The notes: generated by a model from the letters alone, not told the origin. 64,000 bases of DNA from Streptomyces platensis (GCF_008704855.1 NZ_CP023691.1:930001-994000), one strand, 5' to 3'; shown: positions 9,715 to 18,918, counted from the first letter of the stretch. Translations and numbers: made by a program.

Positions 9715-10145
9715 GACACCGGCTCCGTGCGTTCCGGTGGCGCGACCGGTGTGCTCTCCTCCGCGCCCTCGGTGTCGACGTGGCCGAGCTCGGGGCGCGG
9801 AGCCAGCGGACCGAGGTGGAAGACCATCCGGGCCTCTTCGTCCCCGACATTGCGGAAGCGGTGCCGCATGTACGGGGGGATCAGCAGCCCCTGGTCCGGG
9901 CGCAGCGGGTGCGGCTCCCCGTCGAGGTCGACTTCGAGCAGGCCTTGCACGACGTACACGAACTCCTCGGAGTACGGGTGGTAGTGCTCGCCGATGCGCT
10001 CGCCGGGCTGCACGAGTGCCATGCCCATGAAGCCGCTCGTGGCGCCCACCGCGCTGGGTGTCAGCATGGCGCGCAGATCACCTCCGCGCCGGCGGTTGGG
10101 CTGGGTCTCGCTGAGGTCCACGATGCGTGGGCGGTGCGTGGTCAT
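9711..10145 (-). CDS. whiE-ORFII: Cupin-domain pigment biosynthesis protein
   Basis: The 144-residue product has a single cupin barrel with the metal-binding pattern [17 protein letters not shown] and a second histidine in [10 protein letters not shown]. WhiE-ORFII/CurC-type proteins sit immediately upstream of KS in spore-pigment clusters. The reaction is unknown: oxygenase, cyclase or stabiliser have all been suggested for the family. The 4-bp overlap with KS shows co-translation. The Pro/Glu-rich C-terminal tail is unlikely to be structured. Confidence 0.9.
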   Translation of the reverse strand: MTTHRPRIVDLSETQPNRRRGGDLRAMLTPSAVGATSGFMGMALVQPGERIGEHYHPYSEEFVYVVQGLLEVDLDGEPHPLRPDQGLLIPPYMRHRFRNVGDEEARMVFHLGPLAPRPELGHVDTEGAEESTPVAPPERTEPVS

Positions 10146-10213
10146 GGCTGTTCCTCCAGGGGCGTGGTGCCGGCGGTTGGATGGGGTGAGCGGCCTGCCT
10201 ACGGCCGGGGGCG

Positions 10214-11332
10214 TCAGGCGCCCGGTGCCCGGCGGTCGGTGATGAGGGCCATGTCGGCGCGCTCCAGGAAGTGCGCGATCTCACGGTCGTTCGACAGACC
10301 GCCGGCCACCTCGGTGTCGATGAGGCGCCGCAGCACAGCCGTCTTGCGGGGGCCGCGCACACCGAGCGACAGCATGGGGTCGCTGTCGACGGGGATACGG
10401 AGATCGACCATCCGGACCACGACGTCGTCACGCTGGAAGATGGTGCTGCCGGCGACGGGGCAGGACGGGTCGTCGGCGGCCAGTTCGTCCTGGCGGGCCA
10501 GCATCCGGGCCAGCGCCATGCCGCAGCCCTCTTTGGCGGGGTAGTACAGCGCATGCCGTTTGATGCCGTCGGGCTGCTGTCCGCCGGCCGCGACGTGGTG
10601 CACCGCGGGCAGGGCGGCACGGGTGAAGAACACCCGGGCGGAGTTCGGGTCGCTGAGGTCGCGGTCCTGCTCCAGATACGGGTTGATGGCCTCCTCGACG
10701 GCCCGGACCTCGGGCTGCTGGGAGATGTGCCGCAGCGCCGCGACCAGGTCGCCCTGCACCTCGACCGCGCGCACGACGCGGTTGCCGTGCATGAAGAGGG
10801 AGGTGCGGCGGAGCCTGGTGGTGTCGTCGACCCTGGCCTCCGGGGAGGTGTACCCGGCGAGGATCTCGGCGACCATCGATTCGCTGCCCGGCTTCACGGT
10901 GAAGGTCAGCGCGTGCCGGACCACTCCGTCGCCGACGCGGGGGTTGGCCTGGAGCCGTCCCTTGGGCGGCTCGGGCGCGAGGCTGGCGATGTTCGAGGTC
11001 TCGCGCAGCACGCTGAAGCGCAGCGACCGGGTGTCACGGACACAGCCGTGCAGCGGCTGCACCATCTTGACGTGTTCCTCGCTGTTGACCCAGGCCAGGA
11101 ACGGCGGCGCACTCTCCCATTCGCTGGTGATGAGCCACTGTGAGGGGTTCTCGATGGACTGGCACAGCTGGTCGGTGATGTGCCCGGGGACGGACGCGAC
11201 CTGGTTGCGCAGGTGCTCGTAGGCTTCCAGGAAGTCCTGCTGGGCTCCTTCGTGGAGATCCAGGAGCAGCACGACCCGAAGCCGTGAGCCGTCGAAGGCT
11301 GACTGGGATATTCGTTCCGACAGCGTTGTCAT
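10214..11332 (-). CDS. whiE-ORFI: SchA/CurD-like pigment protein with ABM-type N-terminal domain
   Basis: The 372-residue product is the first gene of the pigment operon. Residues about 15-110 look like an antibiotic-biosynthesis-monooxygenase ferredoxin-like domain ([29 protein letters not shown]). The remainder contains SchA/CurD-like repeats ([37 protein letters not shown]). SchA, CurD and WhiE-ORFI are its known relatives; their biochemical role is not settled. It lies 68 bases upstream of the cupin gene and is divergent from the FAD hydroxylase. Confidence 0.9.
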   Translation of the reverse strand: MTTLSERISQSAFDGSRLRVVLLLDLHEGAQQDFLEAYEHLRNQVASVPGHITDQLCQSIENPSQWLITSEWESAPPFLAWVNSEEHVKMVQPLHGCVRDTRSLRFSVLRETSNIASLAPEPPKGRLQANPRVGDGVVRHALTFTVKPGSESMVAEILAGYTSPEARVDDTTRLRRTSLFMHGNRVVRAVEVQGDLVAALRHISQQPEVRAVEEAINPYLEQDRDLSDPNSARVFFTRAALPAVHHVAAGGQQPDGIKRHALYYPAKEGCGMALARMLARQDELAADDPSCPVAGSTIFQRDDVVVRMVDLRIPVDSDPMLSLGVRGPRKTAVLRRLIDTEVAGGLSNDREIAHFLERADMALITDRRAPGA

Positions 11333-11581
11333 CGTCTACGCATCTCCTTCGGGGCCCGACGGCCCCAGTGGTGCGTCGTCAGTTCCGGTGCGATCCGGTG
11401 ACTGAGCCGGATGGTGGGGGCGGCCCGCCCGGTGTCCGGGGGCGTCCCGGATTCGATCGTGGCCGGGACCCACGGGTGGCGCGAGATCTGTGAGCCATGC
11501 AGGTGAACCGTGATCGAACACGGCCGCAGCCGGGCATTCGTGCTCCATCTGCCGTACACGCCCCTGGAGCTGGAGCACGCA
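11333..11581. promoter_or_regulatory. Divergent promoter region of spore pigment cluster
   Basis: This 249-bp region separates the minus-strand pigment operon from the plus-strand hydroxylase. In S. coelicolor the equivalent region holds the late-sporulation promoters whiEP1 and P2, the latter needing sigma F. I could not assign -10/-35 elements with confidence here. Confidence 0.55.
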
Positions 11582-13216
11582 ATGAATCCCACCGCCGAAG
11601 ACCGGGTTCCGGTAATCATCGTGGGCGGGTCCCTGGTCGGCCTGTCCGCGTCGCTGTTCCTGGGACGTCTGGGCATCCGACATCTGCTGGTCGAGAAGCA
11701 CTCGGGCACCTCCCGCCACCCGCGCGGGCGGGGGAACAACGTCCGCACGATGGAGCTGTACCGGGTGGCCGGCGCGGAGCAGCGGATCCGCGAGGCCGCG
11801 TCCACGCTCGCCGACAACCACGGCATTCTCCAGGCCCGTTCGCTCACCGGTGACGAACAGGAGTGGCTGTTCAAGGAGATCGACCCGGGCGGCGGACTGG
11901 CCAAGTTCAGCCCCTCCGCCTGGTGCCTGTGCAGCCAGAACGACCTGGAGCCGGAGCTGGTGCACTGCGCCCGTGAGAACGGCGGTGACCTGCGGTTCTC
12001 CACCGAGCTGAGCTCCTTCGAACAGGATGCGCAGGGCGTGACCGCGGTCCTGAAGAACCGGGAGACCGGTGAGCAGCGCACCGTCCGCGCGGACTACCTG
12101 ATCGCGGCCGACGGCCCGCGCAGCCCGGTACGGGAGCACCTGGGCATCGGCCAGACGGGGCCCGGCGACCTGTTCCACAACGTGAGCATCACCTTCCGCG
12201 CACCGGCCCTCGCGGACGCCGTGGGCGAGCGCCGCTTCATCGCCTGCTACTTGACCAACCCGGAGGCGGACGGCGCCCTGCTGCCGGTGGACAACCGGGC
12301 CGAGTGGGTCTTCCACGCCCCGTGGCACCCGGACCGGGGCGAGACCCTGGAGGACTTCACCGACGAGCGGTGCATCGACCACATCCGCCGGGCAACGGGC
12401 GTACCGGACATGCCGGTTGAGATCACCGGCAAGGCGCCGTGGCACGCCGCGGAGCGGGTCGCCGAACGGTACGCGGCCGGCCGGGTCTTCCTCGCCGGCG
12501 ACTCGGCCCACGAGATGTCCCCCACCGGGGCGTTCGGCTCCAACACCGGCATCCAGGACGCACACAACCTCGCCTGGAAGCTCGCCGCCGTACTGAACGG
12601 CTGGGCGGGCCCCGAGCTGCTGGCGTCGTACGAGGCGGAGCGGCAGCCGGTGGCGCGCGAGACCAGTGCGCGCGCCTCGGCCCGCTCCGCCGAGCACAGC
12701 CACCCGGGGTACGTCCCGGCACCCGGTGCGGGCGGCGGGCGGCAGCGCGGGGTGCTCACCGTGGCCCTGGGGTACTGCTATCCGCAGGGCGCGGTCGTCG
12801 GCGCCGATCCCGAGCTGCCGGTGGTCCCCGACCAGATGCGGCTGACCGGCGAACCGGGCACCCGCGCCCCGCACATGTGGCTGCACGCCGCCGGTGAGCG
12901 CCGCTCGACCCTCGATCTGTACGAGAAGTCCTTCGTGCTGCTGACCGGCACCGACGGCGAGATGTGGCGTACCGCGGCCAAGGGCGCCAACGAGGAGTTC
13001 GCCCTGGGGCTGAAGTGCTACATGATCGGCACCGGGCCGAACGACGACATGGCCCCCGAAGAGGGCGCCGACTGGGCCGAGAAGCACGGGACGACGCCGG
13101 AGGGCGCGGTGCTGGTGCGCCCCGACGGCTTTGTCGCCTGGCGGGCCGAGGGCCGGGTGGCCGACCCCGAGGCGGCGCTCCGGGAGGTCCTCGCCTCGCT
13201 GCTGTGCCGGAGCTGA
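11582..13216 (+). CDS. whiE-ORFVIII: FAD-dependent polyketide hydroxylase (spore pigment)
   Basis: The 544-residue class A flavoprotein monooxygenase has the N-terminal Rossmann motif VIIVGGSLVGLSASLFLGR and the second FAD motif FLAGDSAHEMSP near residue 300. A C-terminal thioredoxin-like domain completes the RdmE/TetX/PgaE layout. It should hydroxylate the aromatic polyketide using NAD(P)H and O2. The ATG at 11582 follows GGAGCTGGAG; an upstream ATG adds 24 unconserved residues. As in whiE, it is divergently transcribed from ORFI-VII. In S. coelicolor loss of this gene changes spore colour from grey to green. Confidence 0.92.
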   Translation: MNPTAEDRVPVIIVGGSLVGLSASLFLGRLGIRHLLVEKHSGTSRHPRGRGNNVRTMELYRVAGAEQRIREAASTLADNHGILQARSLTGDEQEWLFKEIDPGGGLAKFSPSAWCLCSQNDLEPELVHCARENGGDLRFSTELSSFEQDAQGVTAVLKNRETGEQRTVRADYLIAADGPRSPVREHLGIGQTGPGDLFHNVSITFRAPALADAVGERRFIACYLTNPEADGALLPVDNRAEWVFHAPWHPDRGETLEDFTDERCIDHIRRATGVPDMPVEITGKAPWHAAERVAERYAAGRVFLAGDSAHEMSPTGAFGSNTGIQDAHNLAWKLAAVLNGWAGPELLASYEAERQPVARETSARASARSAEHSHPGYVPAPGAGGGRQRGVLTVALGYCYPQGAVVGADPELPVVPDQMRLTGEPGTRAPHMWLHAAGERRSTLDLYEKSFVLLTGTDGEMWRTAAKGANEEFALGLKCYMIGTGPNDDMAPEEGADWAEKHGTTPEGAVLVRPDGFVAWRAEGRVADPEAALREVLASLLCRS

Positions 13217-13288
13217 CCGACCCGGCCCGCCTTCGCCCGGTCCGACGGGCAGGGGCCGGGTCGCGAGGCACACGAGGCTGCTGAGAGT

Positions 13289-13321
13289 GGAGGGGCCGAC
13301 GGGATACCCGCCGGCCCCTCC
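13289..13321 (+). terminator. Hairpin terminator after hydroxylase gene
   Basis: GGAGGGGCCG at 13289-13298 pairs with CGGCCCCTCC at 13312-13321; an inner CGGG/CCCG extends the stem around an ATA loop. A weaker hairpin (GACCCGGCCC/GGGCCGGGTC, 13219-13262) lies just after the stop codon. Confidence 0.65.
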
Positions 13322-13455
13322 GCCCGTTGTCCCGCCGCCCGTTGTCCCGCCGCCGCGCGAACGTATCTTCTGCCCGTCACCACCGCAGGGGCATCTCAGG
13401 GCCGTCCCGGCCGCGTCCCGCAACCCGGGGAACCTATTTCCGGTTGAGTCCGGGC

Positions 13456-13767
13456 ATGGACGCCAAGAAGCCCGCCGCACACCCCTTTCAGCGCATCGCG
13501 CTCCCCCGCCAGCCGCCGCCCCTGCCGCCCCCCGCTCCGCAGGCGCGCCGCCCGGTCGAGGAGGGGACGCCGATCTTCGATCAGCTGCTCAAGGAGTGGC
13601 GCTCCGGGGAACTGCGGCCGGTGGTGTCCTGGCCGGTGGACGATCCGGGGAAGATCAGAGCGGGCTCCGCTGTTGGGACGGATGATGGCCGTCCCTATCC
13701 GCGGAACCGCGACGAGGAGCATGACCGTGAGCCTGTACGACATCCCCCTGCGCACCCTGACCGGTGA
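13456..13767 (+). CDS. Small Pro-rich hypothetical protein
   Basis: The 103-residue frame begins MDAKKPAAHPFQRIALP, has a run of prolines, then a conserved-looking core EEGTPIFDQLLKEWRSGEL seen in small Streptomyces hypothetical proteins. Its last 16 codons overlap the glutathione peroxidase gene in another frame, so the pair may be translationally linked. No function can be assigned. The C-terminal part is Arg/Asp/His-rich and may be an artefact of the overlapping gene. Confidence 0.5.
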   Translation: MDAKKPAAHPFQRIALPRQPPPLPPPAPQARRPVEEGTPIFDQLLKEWRSGELRPVVSWPVDDPGKIRAGSAVGTDDGRPYPRNRDEEHDREPVRHPPAHPDR

Positions 13768-14215
13768 GCCCGCTTCACTCGCCGACTACCGGGGCAAGGC
13801 CCTGCTGGTGGTGAATGTGGCGTCCAAGTGCGGGCTGACCCCGCAGTATTCGGGCCTGGAGCGGCTCCAGCAGCGCTACGGGGACCGTGGCTTCAGTGTG
13901 CTGGGCTTCCCCAGCAACCAGTTCGCGGGCCAGGAGCCCGGCACCGCCGAGGAGATCGCCACCTTCTGCTCCGCGACGTACGGCGTGAGCTTCCCGCTGT
14001 TCGAGAAGACCGAGGTCAACGGCGCGGACCGGCATCCGCTGTATGCGGAGCTGACGGGCACCGAGGACACCGAGGGGACGGCCGGCGACGTCCAGTGGAA
14101 CTTCGAGAAGTTTCTGATCGATGCCGACGGCAAGGTCGCGGGCCGCTTCCGGCCGCGGACCGAGCCGGAGGCCGCGGAGCTGGTCACCGCCATCGAGGCG
14201 GTCCTGCCGGGCTGA
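13721..14215 (+). CDS. Glutathione-peroxidase-family thiol peroxidase
   Basis: The 164-residue product has all three family signatures: NVASKCGLTPQY with the peroxidatic Cys near residue 36, GFPSNQFAGQEPG, and VQWNFEKFL containing the Trp and Asn of the catalytic tetrad. Actinobacteria lack glutathione, so the reductant is probably thioredoxin or mycothiol-linked. ATG 13721 follows GAGGAG at ideal spacing. It acts in the cytosol against hydrogen peroxide and organic hydroperoxides. Confidence 0.93.
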   Translation: MTVSLYDIPLRTLTGEPASLADYRGKALLVVNVASKCGLTPQYSGLERLQQRYGDRGFSVLGFPSNQFAGQEPGTAEEIATFCSATYGVSFPLFEKTEVNGADRHPLYAELTGTEDTEGTAGDVQWNFEKFLIDADGKVAGRFRPRTEPEAAELVTAIEAVLPG

Positions 14216-14273
14216 TCCGATGACCGCGCCGCCGGTCCGCGGGGGCGGGCGGCGGCGTACCGGAGGGCGCCGG

Positions 14274-14690
14274 TCAGGCAACGGCCGTACCGGCACCGTC
14301 CGTGACCTCGGCTGATCCGGCGGGAGCGGCCGGTTCCCCGGCGGCGTCCCCGTCGGACACGATCTCGAAGGTGCCGTCCAGCCCGGTCATGCGCAGCAGC
14401 CGCGCGACGCTTCCGCCGTGGGTGACCCCGGTCAGCCGCAGCCGGCCGCCGCGCTGCCGGGTGCGGTAGCGGGCGCGGCTGAGCAGCGACAGACCGGCGC
14501 AGTCGATGAACGTCACCGCGCGCACATCGAGCAGGAGATCGCTGCCCTGGACACCGGTGAGGTCGTCCAGCTGGTCGGACAGCACCGACACGGCGAGGAT
14601 GTCCAGCTCACCGCGGAGTTCCAGGACGGTCGTGCCGCCCGCCGCGCAGCTGGGTCCCACAAGTCTCGGGTAGTACTGACCTTCATCCAT
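14274..14690 (-). CDS. STAS-domain protein (anti-anti-sigma factor-like)
   Basis: The 138-residue product has an STAS domain (TTVLELRGELDILAVSVLSDQL ... GSDLLLDVRAVTFIDCAGLSLL) related to SpoIIAA/RsbV. In the classical proteins a serine after the Asp is phosphorylated by an anti-sigma kinase; here the sequence is DCAGL, so both usual serine positions are Cys and Ala. It may therefore be constitutively active or work otherwise. A disordered Ala/Pro tail follows residue 110. The ATG at 14690 is preferred over upstream starts whose codons are compositionally odd. It is divergent from the GAF/kinase-like gene. Confidence 0.82.
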   Translation of the reverse strand: MDEGQYYPRLVGPSCAAGGTTVLELRGELDILAVSVLSDQLDDLTGVQGSDLLLDVRAVTFIDCAGLSLLSRARYRTRQRGGRLRLTGVTHGGSVARLLRMTGLDGTFEIVSDGDAAGEPAAPAGSAEVTDGAGTAVA

Positions 14691-15299
14691 CGGCCCGGCC
14701 CACTTTCGTGCCGAGGCGCGGGATATGGCCACGCGTCTGCGGCGGAGACGTTCGGTAGGTGTGGGGGGCGCCCGGCGCATTCCGGGCGGGTCGGCCCGTT
14801 TCCGGGTCTCGGGTGGTGTAGTGGTGTGTCGGCTGTGTTCCTGCGTTTCTGCTGCTGTCGGTAGTTGTCTACGGCTTACCCGCAGGCCGCGGCCTCCAAG
14901 TCCCAGCGACCGGGACATCTGCAGGTTGTCTCAAAGTCGACCCTCGCGGGTGTGGCCGAGACAGGTGCCCCAGGGCTGGGCCCCGGGGGCGAGGCACGGC
15001 CGACCGCGGTTCCGCGCACGTCGGCGGTGATGCGCCCGGGCGGCGCGCCGCGTACACCCGCGAGGGGCCGTGGACACCGGGCGGCCGGAAATCGCAGCTT
15101 CCGGCGTCGGCGGGCCGCGCACATCGGCCCGGCGGCCGGACCGTGGACCGGGCCGCCCCGGTGCCCCCGCGACCGGCCTCCTGATCGCCCCCGGGCGCCC
15201 CGCTCGGACGCCTCGCTCGGGGCCTCGCCGGACGCCTCGCCCGTACGGCCCCAATGGCACACTTTCGGGCGAATTAGACTGGCCGGATCGCCGCAAAGT
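14691..15299. other. 600-bp GC-rich intergenic region
   Basis: It lies between the divergent STAS and GAF/kinase-like genes. Both strands have long open frames but with Arg/Pro/Gly-rich translations typical of shadow frames. A short GCCTCGC-type repetition is present near 15200-15240. The 3' 60 bases are locally AT-richer (CACTTTCGGGCGAATTAGAC near 15260) and may hold the promoter of the downstream gene. Confidence 0.4.
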
Positions 15300-16811
15300 G
15301 TGAGGTGTGCCCTGAAGCCGTCGGATCCCGCTGGAGATCTCCCCGACCGGACCGCGCAGAGCCCGCCTGCGCCGGCCGAGGGGCCGTTCTCCCGGCTTCC
15401 GCACCTGTGGGAAGAGGGGGGCGCGGTCGGCTTCGACCATGATCTGGGCCGCGCGCTGGACCGTATCGCCGAGGCCGCCGTCTCCCTCACGGGTGCGCCT
15501 CATGCCGCCGTCGCCCTCCGTGACGCGGACGGCGCCGGGCCGGGTGAGCTGATCAGCCACGGCGTCTCCCCCGGGGCCGCGCCGCCCGCCGGAGCCTCGC
15601 TGGAGGTGCCCATCCAGGTGGAGGGGGAGGTGTGCGGCACCCTGTACGTCGCGGGGAAGGGCGACGGCGGGGAATTCGGCGACGGGGATCGGCGTCTGGT
15701 GCGGGTGCTGGCCGCCGAGGCCGGGCTGGCCCTGAGCAACGCCCGGATGCACGCGGCCGCCCGGCAGCGACGACGCTGGATCGAGGGCGCGGCCTCCGTG
15801 ACCACGGCGCTGCTGGCCGGGCCCGAGACCCGCTCCACGGCCACCCACGCCCTCACCGTCGTCGCGGAACAGGGCCGGGAGCTGGCCGAGGCGGCCACCG
15901 GAGCGGTGCTGCTGCCGCACGCCGAGGGCGGTATGGAGGTGGTGACGATCTCCACGGTGCTGTCGGAGGACGTGCGGACCGAGGCATTTCACGGCTGGAT
16001 ACCGCCCGCGAGCCCGGTGCTCCACCAGCTGCACGCCGGGCTGGCGGTCTTCTCCGACGACTTCGCCGCCGACCCCCGCTCGATCTCCCCGCTGTCGCGC
16101 CACTACGGCCCGACGATGCTGCTGCCGCTGCGCAGCAACGGGCGGACGCTGGGCGCCCTGGCACTGTGCCGGAGGTCCGGCGACCGCCGCTTCAGCCACC
16201 CCGAACGCACGCTGGGGACCCAGTTCGCCGCGCAGGCCGCGGTGGCGCTGATGCTCGTCGGCCGGCACCGGGACCGGGAGCGGCTGGCCGTCTTCGAGGA
16301 CCGCGACCGGATCGCCCGCGATCTGCACGACCTGGTCATCCAGCGGCTGTTCGCCACCGGAATGCTGCTGGAGACCGCCCGGCGCAAGGCGCTGCTGCCG
16401 GAGGTGCAGAAGGGCCTAGGCGAAGCGATCGATGAGCTGGACGCGACGATCCAGGAGATCAGGACGGCGATCATCGCGCTCCAGCAGGGGCCGTCGGAGG
16501 CGCCGCCCGGCCTCCGCACCCGGGTGCTGCGGGCGGCCGGCGCGGCGCTCGGCGGCCGCCCGTCGGTGCAGTTCGTCGGCCCGGTCGACGCGCGGGTGGA
16601 CGAGCGGACCGGCCGGGAGCTGCTGGCCGCGCTGGACCAGGCGCTGATGTCGGTGGGGGCGCCGTCGCCGCCCCGCGTGTCGGTCGTCGTGGACACCACC
16701 GCCACCCTGCCCGACGGACGGCCGGGCGTACGGCTGACGGTGCGGTCCCCGGACGGCTCGCACCCGCCCGTGACATGGGAACGTCCGCTCGACGGCCGCT
16801 CCGGCTCCTGA
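15300..16811 (+). CDS. Tandem-GAF HisKA_3 protein with degenerate ATP-binding domain
   Basis: The 503-residue protein has two GAF-like regions (about residues 40-155 and 175-325) followed by the HisKA_3 dimerisation helix ERLAVFEDRDRIARDLHDLV, with the phosphoacceptor His343 in DLHDLV. The downstream region still resembles the start of an HATPase domain, but the N-box reads LAALDQALMSVG instead of the usual E-A-L-x-N-x-x-R-H-A. No DxG or GxGL box follows before the stop. It resembles DevS/DosT-type sensors that lost ATP binding. The start is uncertain: GTG 15300 gives the shortest convincing protein, while the frame is open much further upstream. No response regulator is adjacent. Confidence 0.75.
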   Translation: MRCALKPSDPAGDLPDRTAQSPPAPAEGPFSRLPHLWEEGGAVGFDHDLGRALDRIAEAAVSLTGAPHAAVALRDADGAGPGELISHGVSPGAAPPAGASLEVPIQVEGEVCGTLYVAGKGDGGEFGDGDRRLVRVLAAEAGLALSNARMHAAARQRRRWIEGAASVTTALLAGPETRSTATHALTVVAEQGRELAEAATGAVLLPHAEGGMEVVTISTVLSEDVRTEAFHGWIPPASPVLHQLHAGLAVFSDDFAADPRSISPLSRHYGPTMLLPLRSNGRTLGALALCRRSGDRRFSHPERTLGTQFAAQAAVALMLVGRHRDRERLAVFEDRDRIARDLHDLVIQRLFATGMLLETARRKALLPEVQKGLGEAIDELDATIQEIRTAIIALQQGPSEAPPGLRTRVLRAAGAALGGRPSVQFVGPVDARVDERTGRELLAALDQALMSVGAPSPPRVSVVVDTTATLPDGRPGVRLTVRSPDGSHPPVTWERPLDGRSGS

Positions 16812-16839
16812 ATCCGACGGGTGAGCGCACCGGAATCAC

Positions 16840-16870
16840 TTGACCTCAAGATTGGTTGAGGTTCTAGGTT
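16840..16870 (+). promoter_or_regulatory. SoxR-like box within a 19-bp-spacer promoter
   Basis: A -35 TTGACC (16840-16845) and -10 TAGGTT (16865-16870) are separated by 19 bp, the overlong spacing used by MerR-family activators. Between them lies CCTCAAG-ATTGG-TTGAGG (16844-16861), matching 14 of 18 positions of the enterobacterial soxS box. In S. coelicolor SoxR controls, among others, an ABC transporter gene, so the ABC exporter here is a plausible SoxR target. Confidence 0.75.
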
Positions 16871-16932
16871 CCTTTATGTCGCCGGTCACGCACGGCGATC
16901 CCGTGACGCGACCCCGGCACCTGGAGGCCACG

Positions 16933-18876
16933 ATGGACATGGAAGTCACCGCCTGGCACGCCCTGCACAGTTCGATGACCGCGCAGCAAGGACGGCGCCG
17001 CTTCTCCCGCGGCACCCTGCGCCGCATCACGGCCTTCGCCCGCCCGCACCGCCGCCGCCTGGTGTGGTTCCTCGTCCTGAGCACGGCGACCGCGATGCTC
17101 GCGGTGGCCACCCCGCTGCTCGCGGGCCGGGTCGTGGACGCCATCGTCGGCGGCGACGCACCGTCCCTCGTCCTCCGCCTGTCCGGGCTGATCGCCGTCA
17201 TCGCGGTCGCCGAGGCGGGCCTGGGGCTGGTGACCCGCTGGCTGTCGGCGAGCATCGGCGAAGGCCTGATCCTGGATCTGCGCACCGCGGTGTACGACCA
17301 CGTCCAGCGGATGCCGATCGCCTTCTTCACCCGTACCCGCACCGGAGCACTGGTCAGCCGGCTCAACAACGATGTGATCGGTGCGCAGCGGGCGTTCAGC
17401 GACACCCTGTCCGGGGTCGTCAGCAACATCGTGACGCTGCTGCTCACTCTTGTCGTGATGCTCGGGCTGTCCTGGCAGATCACCCTGATCGCGCTGGTGC
17501 TGCTGCCGGTGTTCGTGCTGCCCGCCCGCCGGGTCGGCCGGCGGCTGGCGGATCTGCGCCGGGAGGGCGCCGACCACAACGCGGCGATGGGCACCCAGAT
17601 GACCGAGCGGTTCTCCGCGCCGGGTGCCACCCTCGTCAAGCTGATGGGCCGTCCGGCCCGCGAGTCCGCCGAGTTCGCCACCCGGGCCCGCCGGGTGCGT
17701 GACATCGGAGTCCGTTCGGCCATGGTCCAGACGTACTTCGTCACCGCCCTCACCCTGGTCTCCGCCCTGGCGCTGGCCGTCGTCTACGGCCTGGGCGGCT
17801 TCCTCGCACTGCGCGGACAGCTGGAGCCCGGCGCGATCGTCTCGCTGGCCCTGCTGCTCACCCGGCTCTACGCCCCGCTGACCGCGCTGTCCGGCGCCCA
17901 CATCGAGGTGATGAGTGCGCTGGTCAGCTTCGAGCGGGTCTTCGAGGTGCTCGACCTCAAGCCACTGATCACCGAGAAGCCGGACGCCCGGGCGGTCCCC
18001 GAGGGCCCGGTGTCCGTCGAGTTCGACTCCGTACGCTTCGGCTATCCGTCCGCCGACAAGGTCTCGCTGGCCTCCCTGGAGGAGGTCGCCACCCTCGACA
18101 CCCGCGGCGGCGAAGAGGTACTGCACGGCATCTCCTTCCGCGCCGAACCGGGCCAGATGGTCGCCCTGGTCGGCTCCTCGGGCGCCGGGAAGTCGACGGT
18201 GGCCCAGCTGCTGCCGCGGCTCTACGACACCGACACCGGGGCGGTCCGGCTCTCCGGGGTGGACGTCCGCGATCTGACCGCCGCCTCGCTGCGCGACGTC
18301 CTCGGCATGGTCACCCAGGACGGGCATCTCTTCCATGACTCGATCCGCGAGAACCTGCTGCTGGCCAAGCCGGAGGCGACCGAGGCGGAGCTGTGGGACG
18401 CGCTGCGCCGCTCCCGTCTGGAGGAGCTGATCGCCGGGCTCCCCGACGGTCTGGACACCGTCGTCGGCGAGCGCGGCTACCGGCTCTCCGGGGGCGAACG
18501 GCAGCGGCTGACCATCGCCCGGCTGCTGCTCGCCCACCCCCGGGTGGTGATCCTGGACGAGGCCACCGCCCACCTGGACAACACCTCCGAGGCGGCGGTG
18601 CAGGAGGCGCTCACCGAGGCGCTGGAGGGCCGTACCGCCCTGGTCATCGCCCACCGGCTGTCGACCGTACGAGCCGCGGACCTGATCCTGGTGGTCGAAG
18701 GCGGGCGGATCGTCGAGCGCGGGACGCACGAGACGCTGCTGGCGGCCGAAGGGCGCTACGCGGAGCTGTACCGGACCCAGTTCGCCGACTCGGAGGACCG
18801 GCGGGCCGCCGCGGCCGAAGCCGGGCGCACGGACTCCGGCCCGGATCTGCTGCCGGAGTCGGCCCTGATGAACTGA
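16933..18876 (+). CDS. ABC exporter, fused membrane and ATPase domains
   Basis: The 647-residue half-transporter has six membrane segments over residues about 35-320 and a C-terminal ATPase with Walker A GSSGAGKST near residue 415, signature LSGGERQR, Walker B VVILDEATAH and the H-loop histidine in VIAHRLST. It should homodimerise in the membrane and export a hydrophobic small molecule. ATG 16933 follows GGAGG; an upstream ATG at 16876 would sit at the transcription start. A SoxR-like operator precedes it, suggesting induction by redox-active compounds such as self-made pigments or quinones. It is probably orthologous to the SoxR-controlled transporter of S. coelicolor. Confidence 0.9.
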   Translation: MDMEVTAWHALHSSMTAQQGRRRFSRGTLRRITAFARPHRRRLVWFLVLSTATAMLAVATPLLAGRVVDAIVGGDAPSLVLRLSGLIAVIAVAEAGLGLVTRWLSASIGEGLILDLRTAVYDHVQRMPIAFFTRTRTGALVSRLNNDVIGAQRAFSDTLSGVVSNIVTLLLTLVVMLGLSWQITLIALVLLPVFVLPARRVGRRLADLRREGADHNAAMGTQMTERFSAPGATLVKLMGRPARESAEFATRARRVRDIGVRSAMVQTYFVTALTLVSALALAVVYGLGGFLALRGQLEPGAIVSLALLLTRLYAPLTALSGAHIEVMSALVSFERVFEVLDLKPLITEKPDARAVPEGPVSVEFDSVRFGYPSADKVSLASLEEVATLDTRGGEEVLHGISFRAEPGQMVALVGSSGAGKSTVAQLLPRLYDTDTGAVRLSGVDVRDLTAASLRDVLGMVTQDGHLFHDSIRENLLLAKPEATEAELWDALRRSRLEELIAGLPDGLDTVVGERGYRLSGGERQRLTIARLLLAHPRVVILDEATAHLDNTSEAAVQEALTEALEGRTALVIAHRLSTVRAADLILVVEGGRIVERGTHETLLAAEGRYAELYRTQFADSEDRRAAAAEAGRTDSGPDLLPESALMN

Positions 18877-18890
18877 CGCCGCGCCGGTGA

Positions 18891-18912
18891 GCCCCCGCCT
18901 CTTGGCGGGGGC
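18891..18912 (+). terminator. Hairpin terminator after ABC exporter
   Basis: GCCCCCGCC (18891-18899) pairs perfectly with GGCGGGGGC (18904-18912) around a four-base TCTT loop, 14 bases past the stop codon. There is no U-tract. Confidence 0.7.
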
Positions 18913-18918
18913 GCCGGT

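Noticed and set aside
15195..15245. CRISPR-like or tandem repeat suggested by GCCTCGC repetition
   Set aside because: The units are short and irregular with no unique spacers; simple GC-rich repetition.
14865..15299. 145-codon upstream extension of the GAF/kinase-like protein
   Set aside because: Arg/Pro/Gly-rich translation with no conserved content; more likely promoter and leader DNA, although the true start is uncertain.
16876..16932. Upstream ATG start for the ABC exporter
   Set aside because: It falls at the expected transcription start of the SoxR-type promoter and has no ribosome site, whereas ATG 16933 follows GGAGG. A leaderless start is not excluded.
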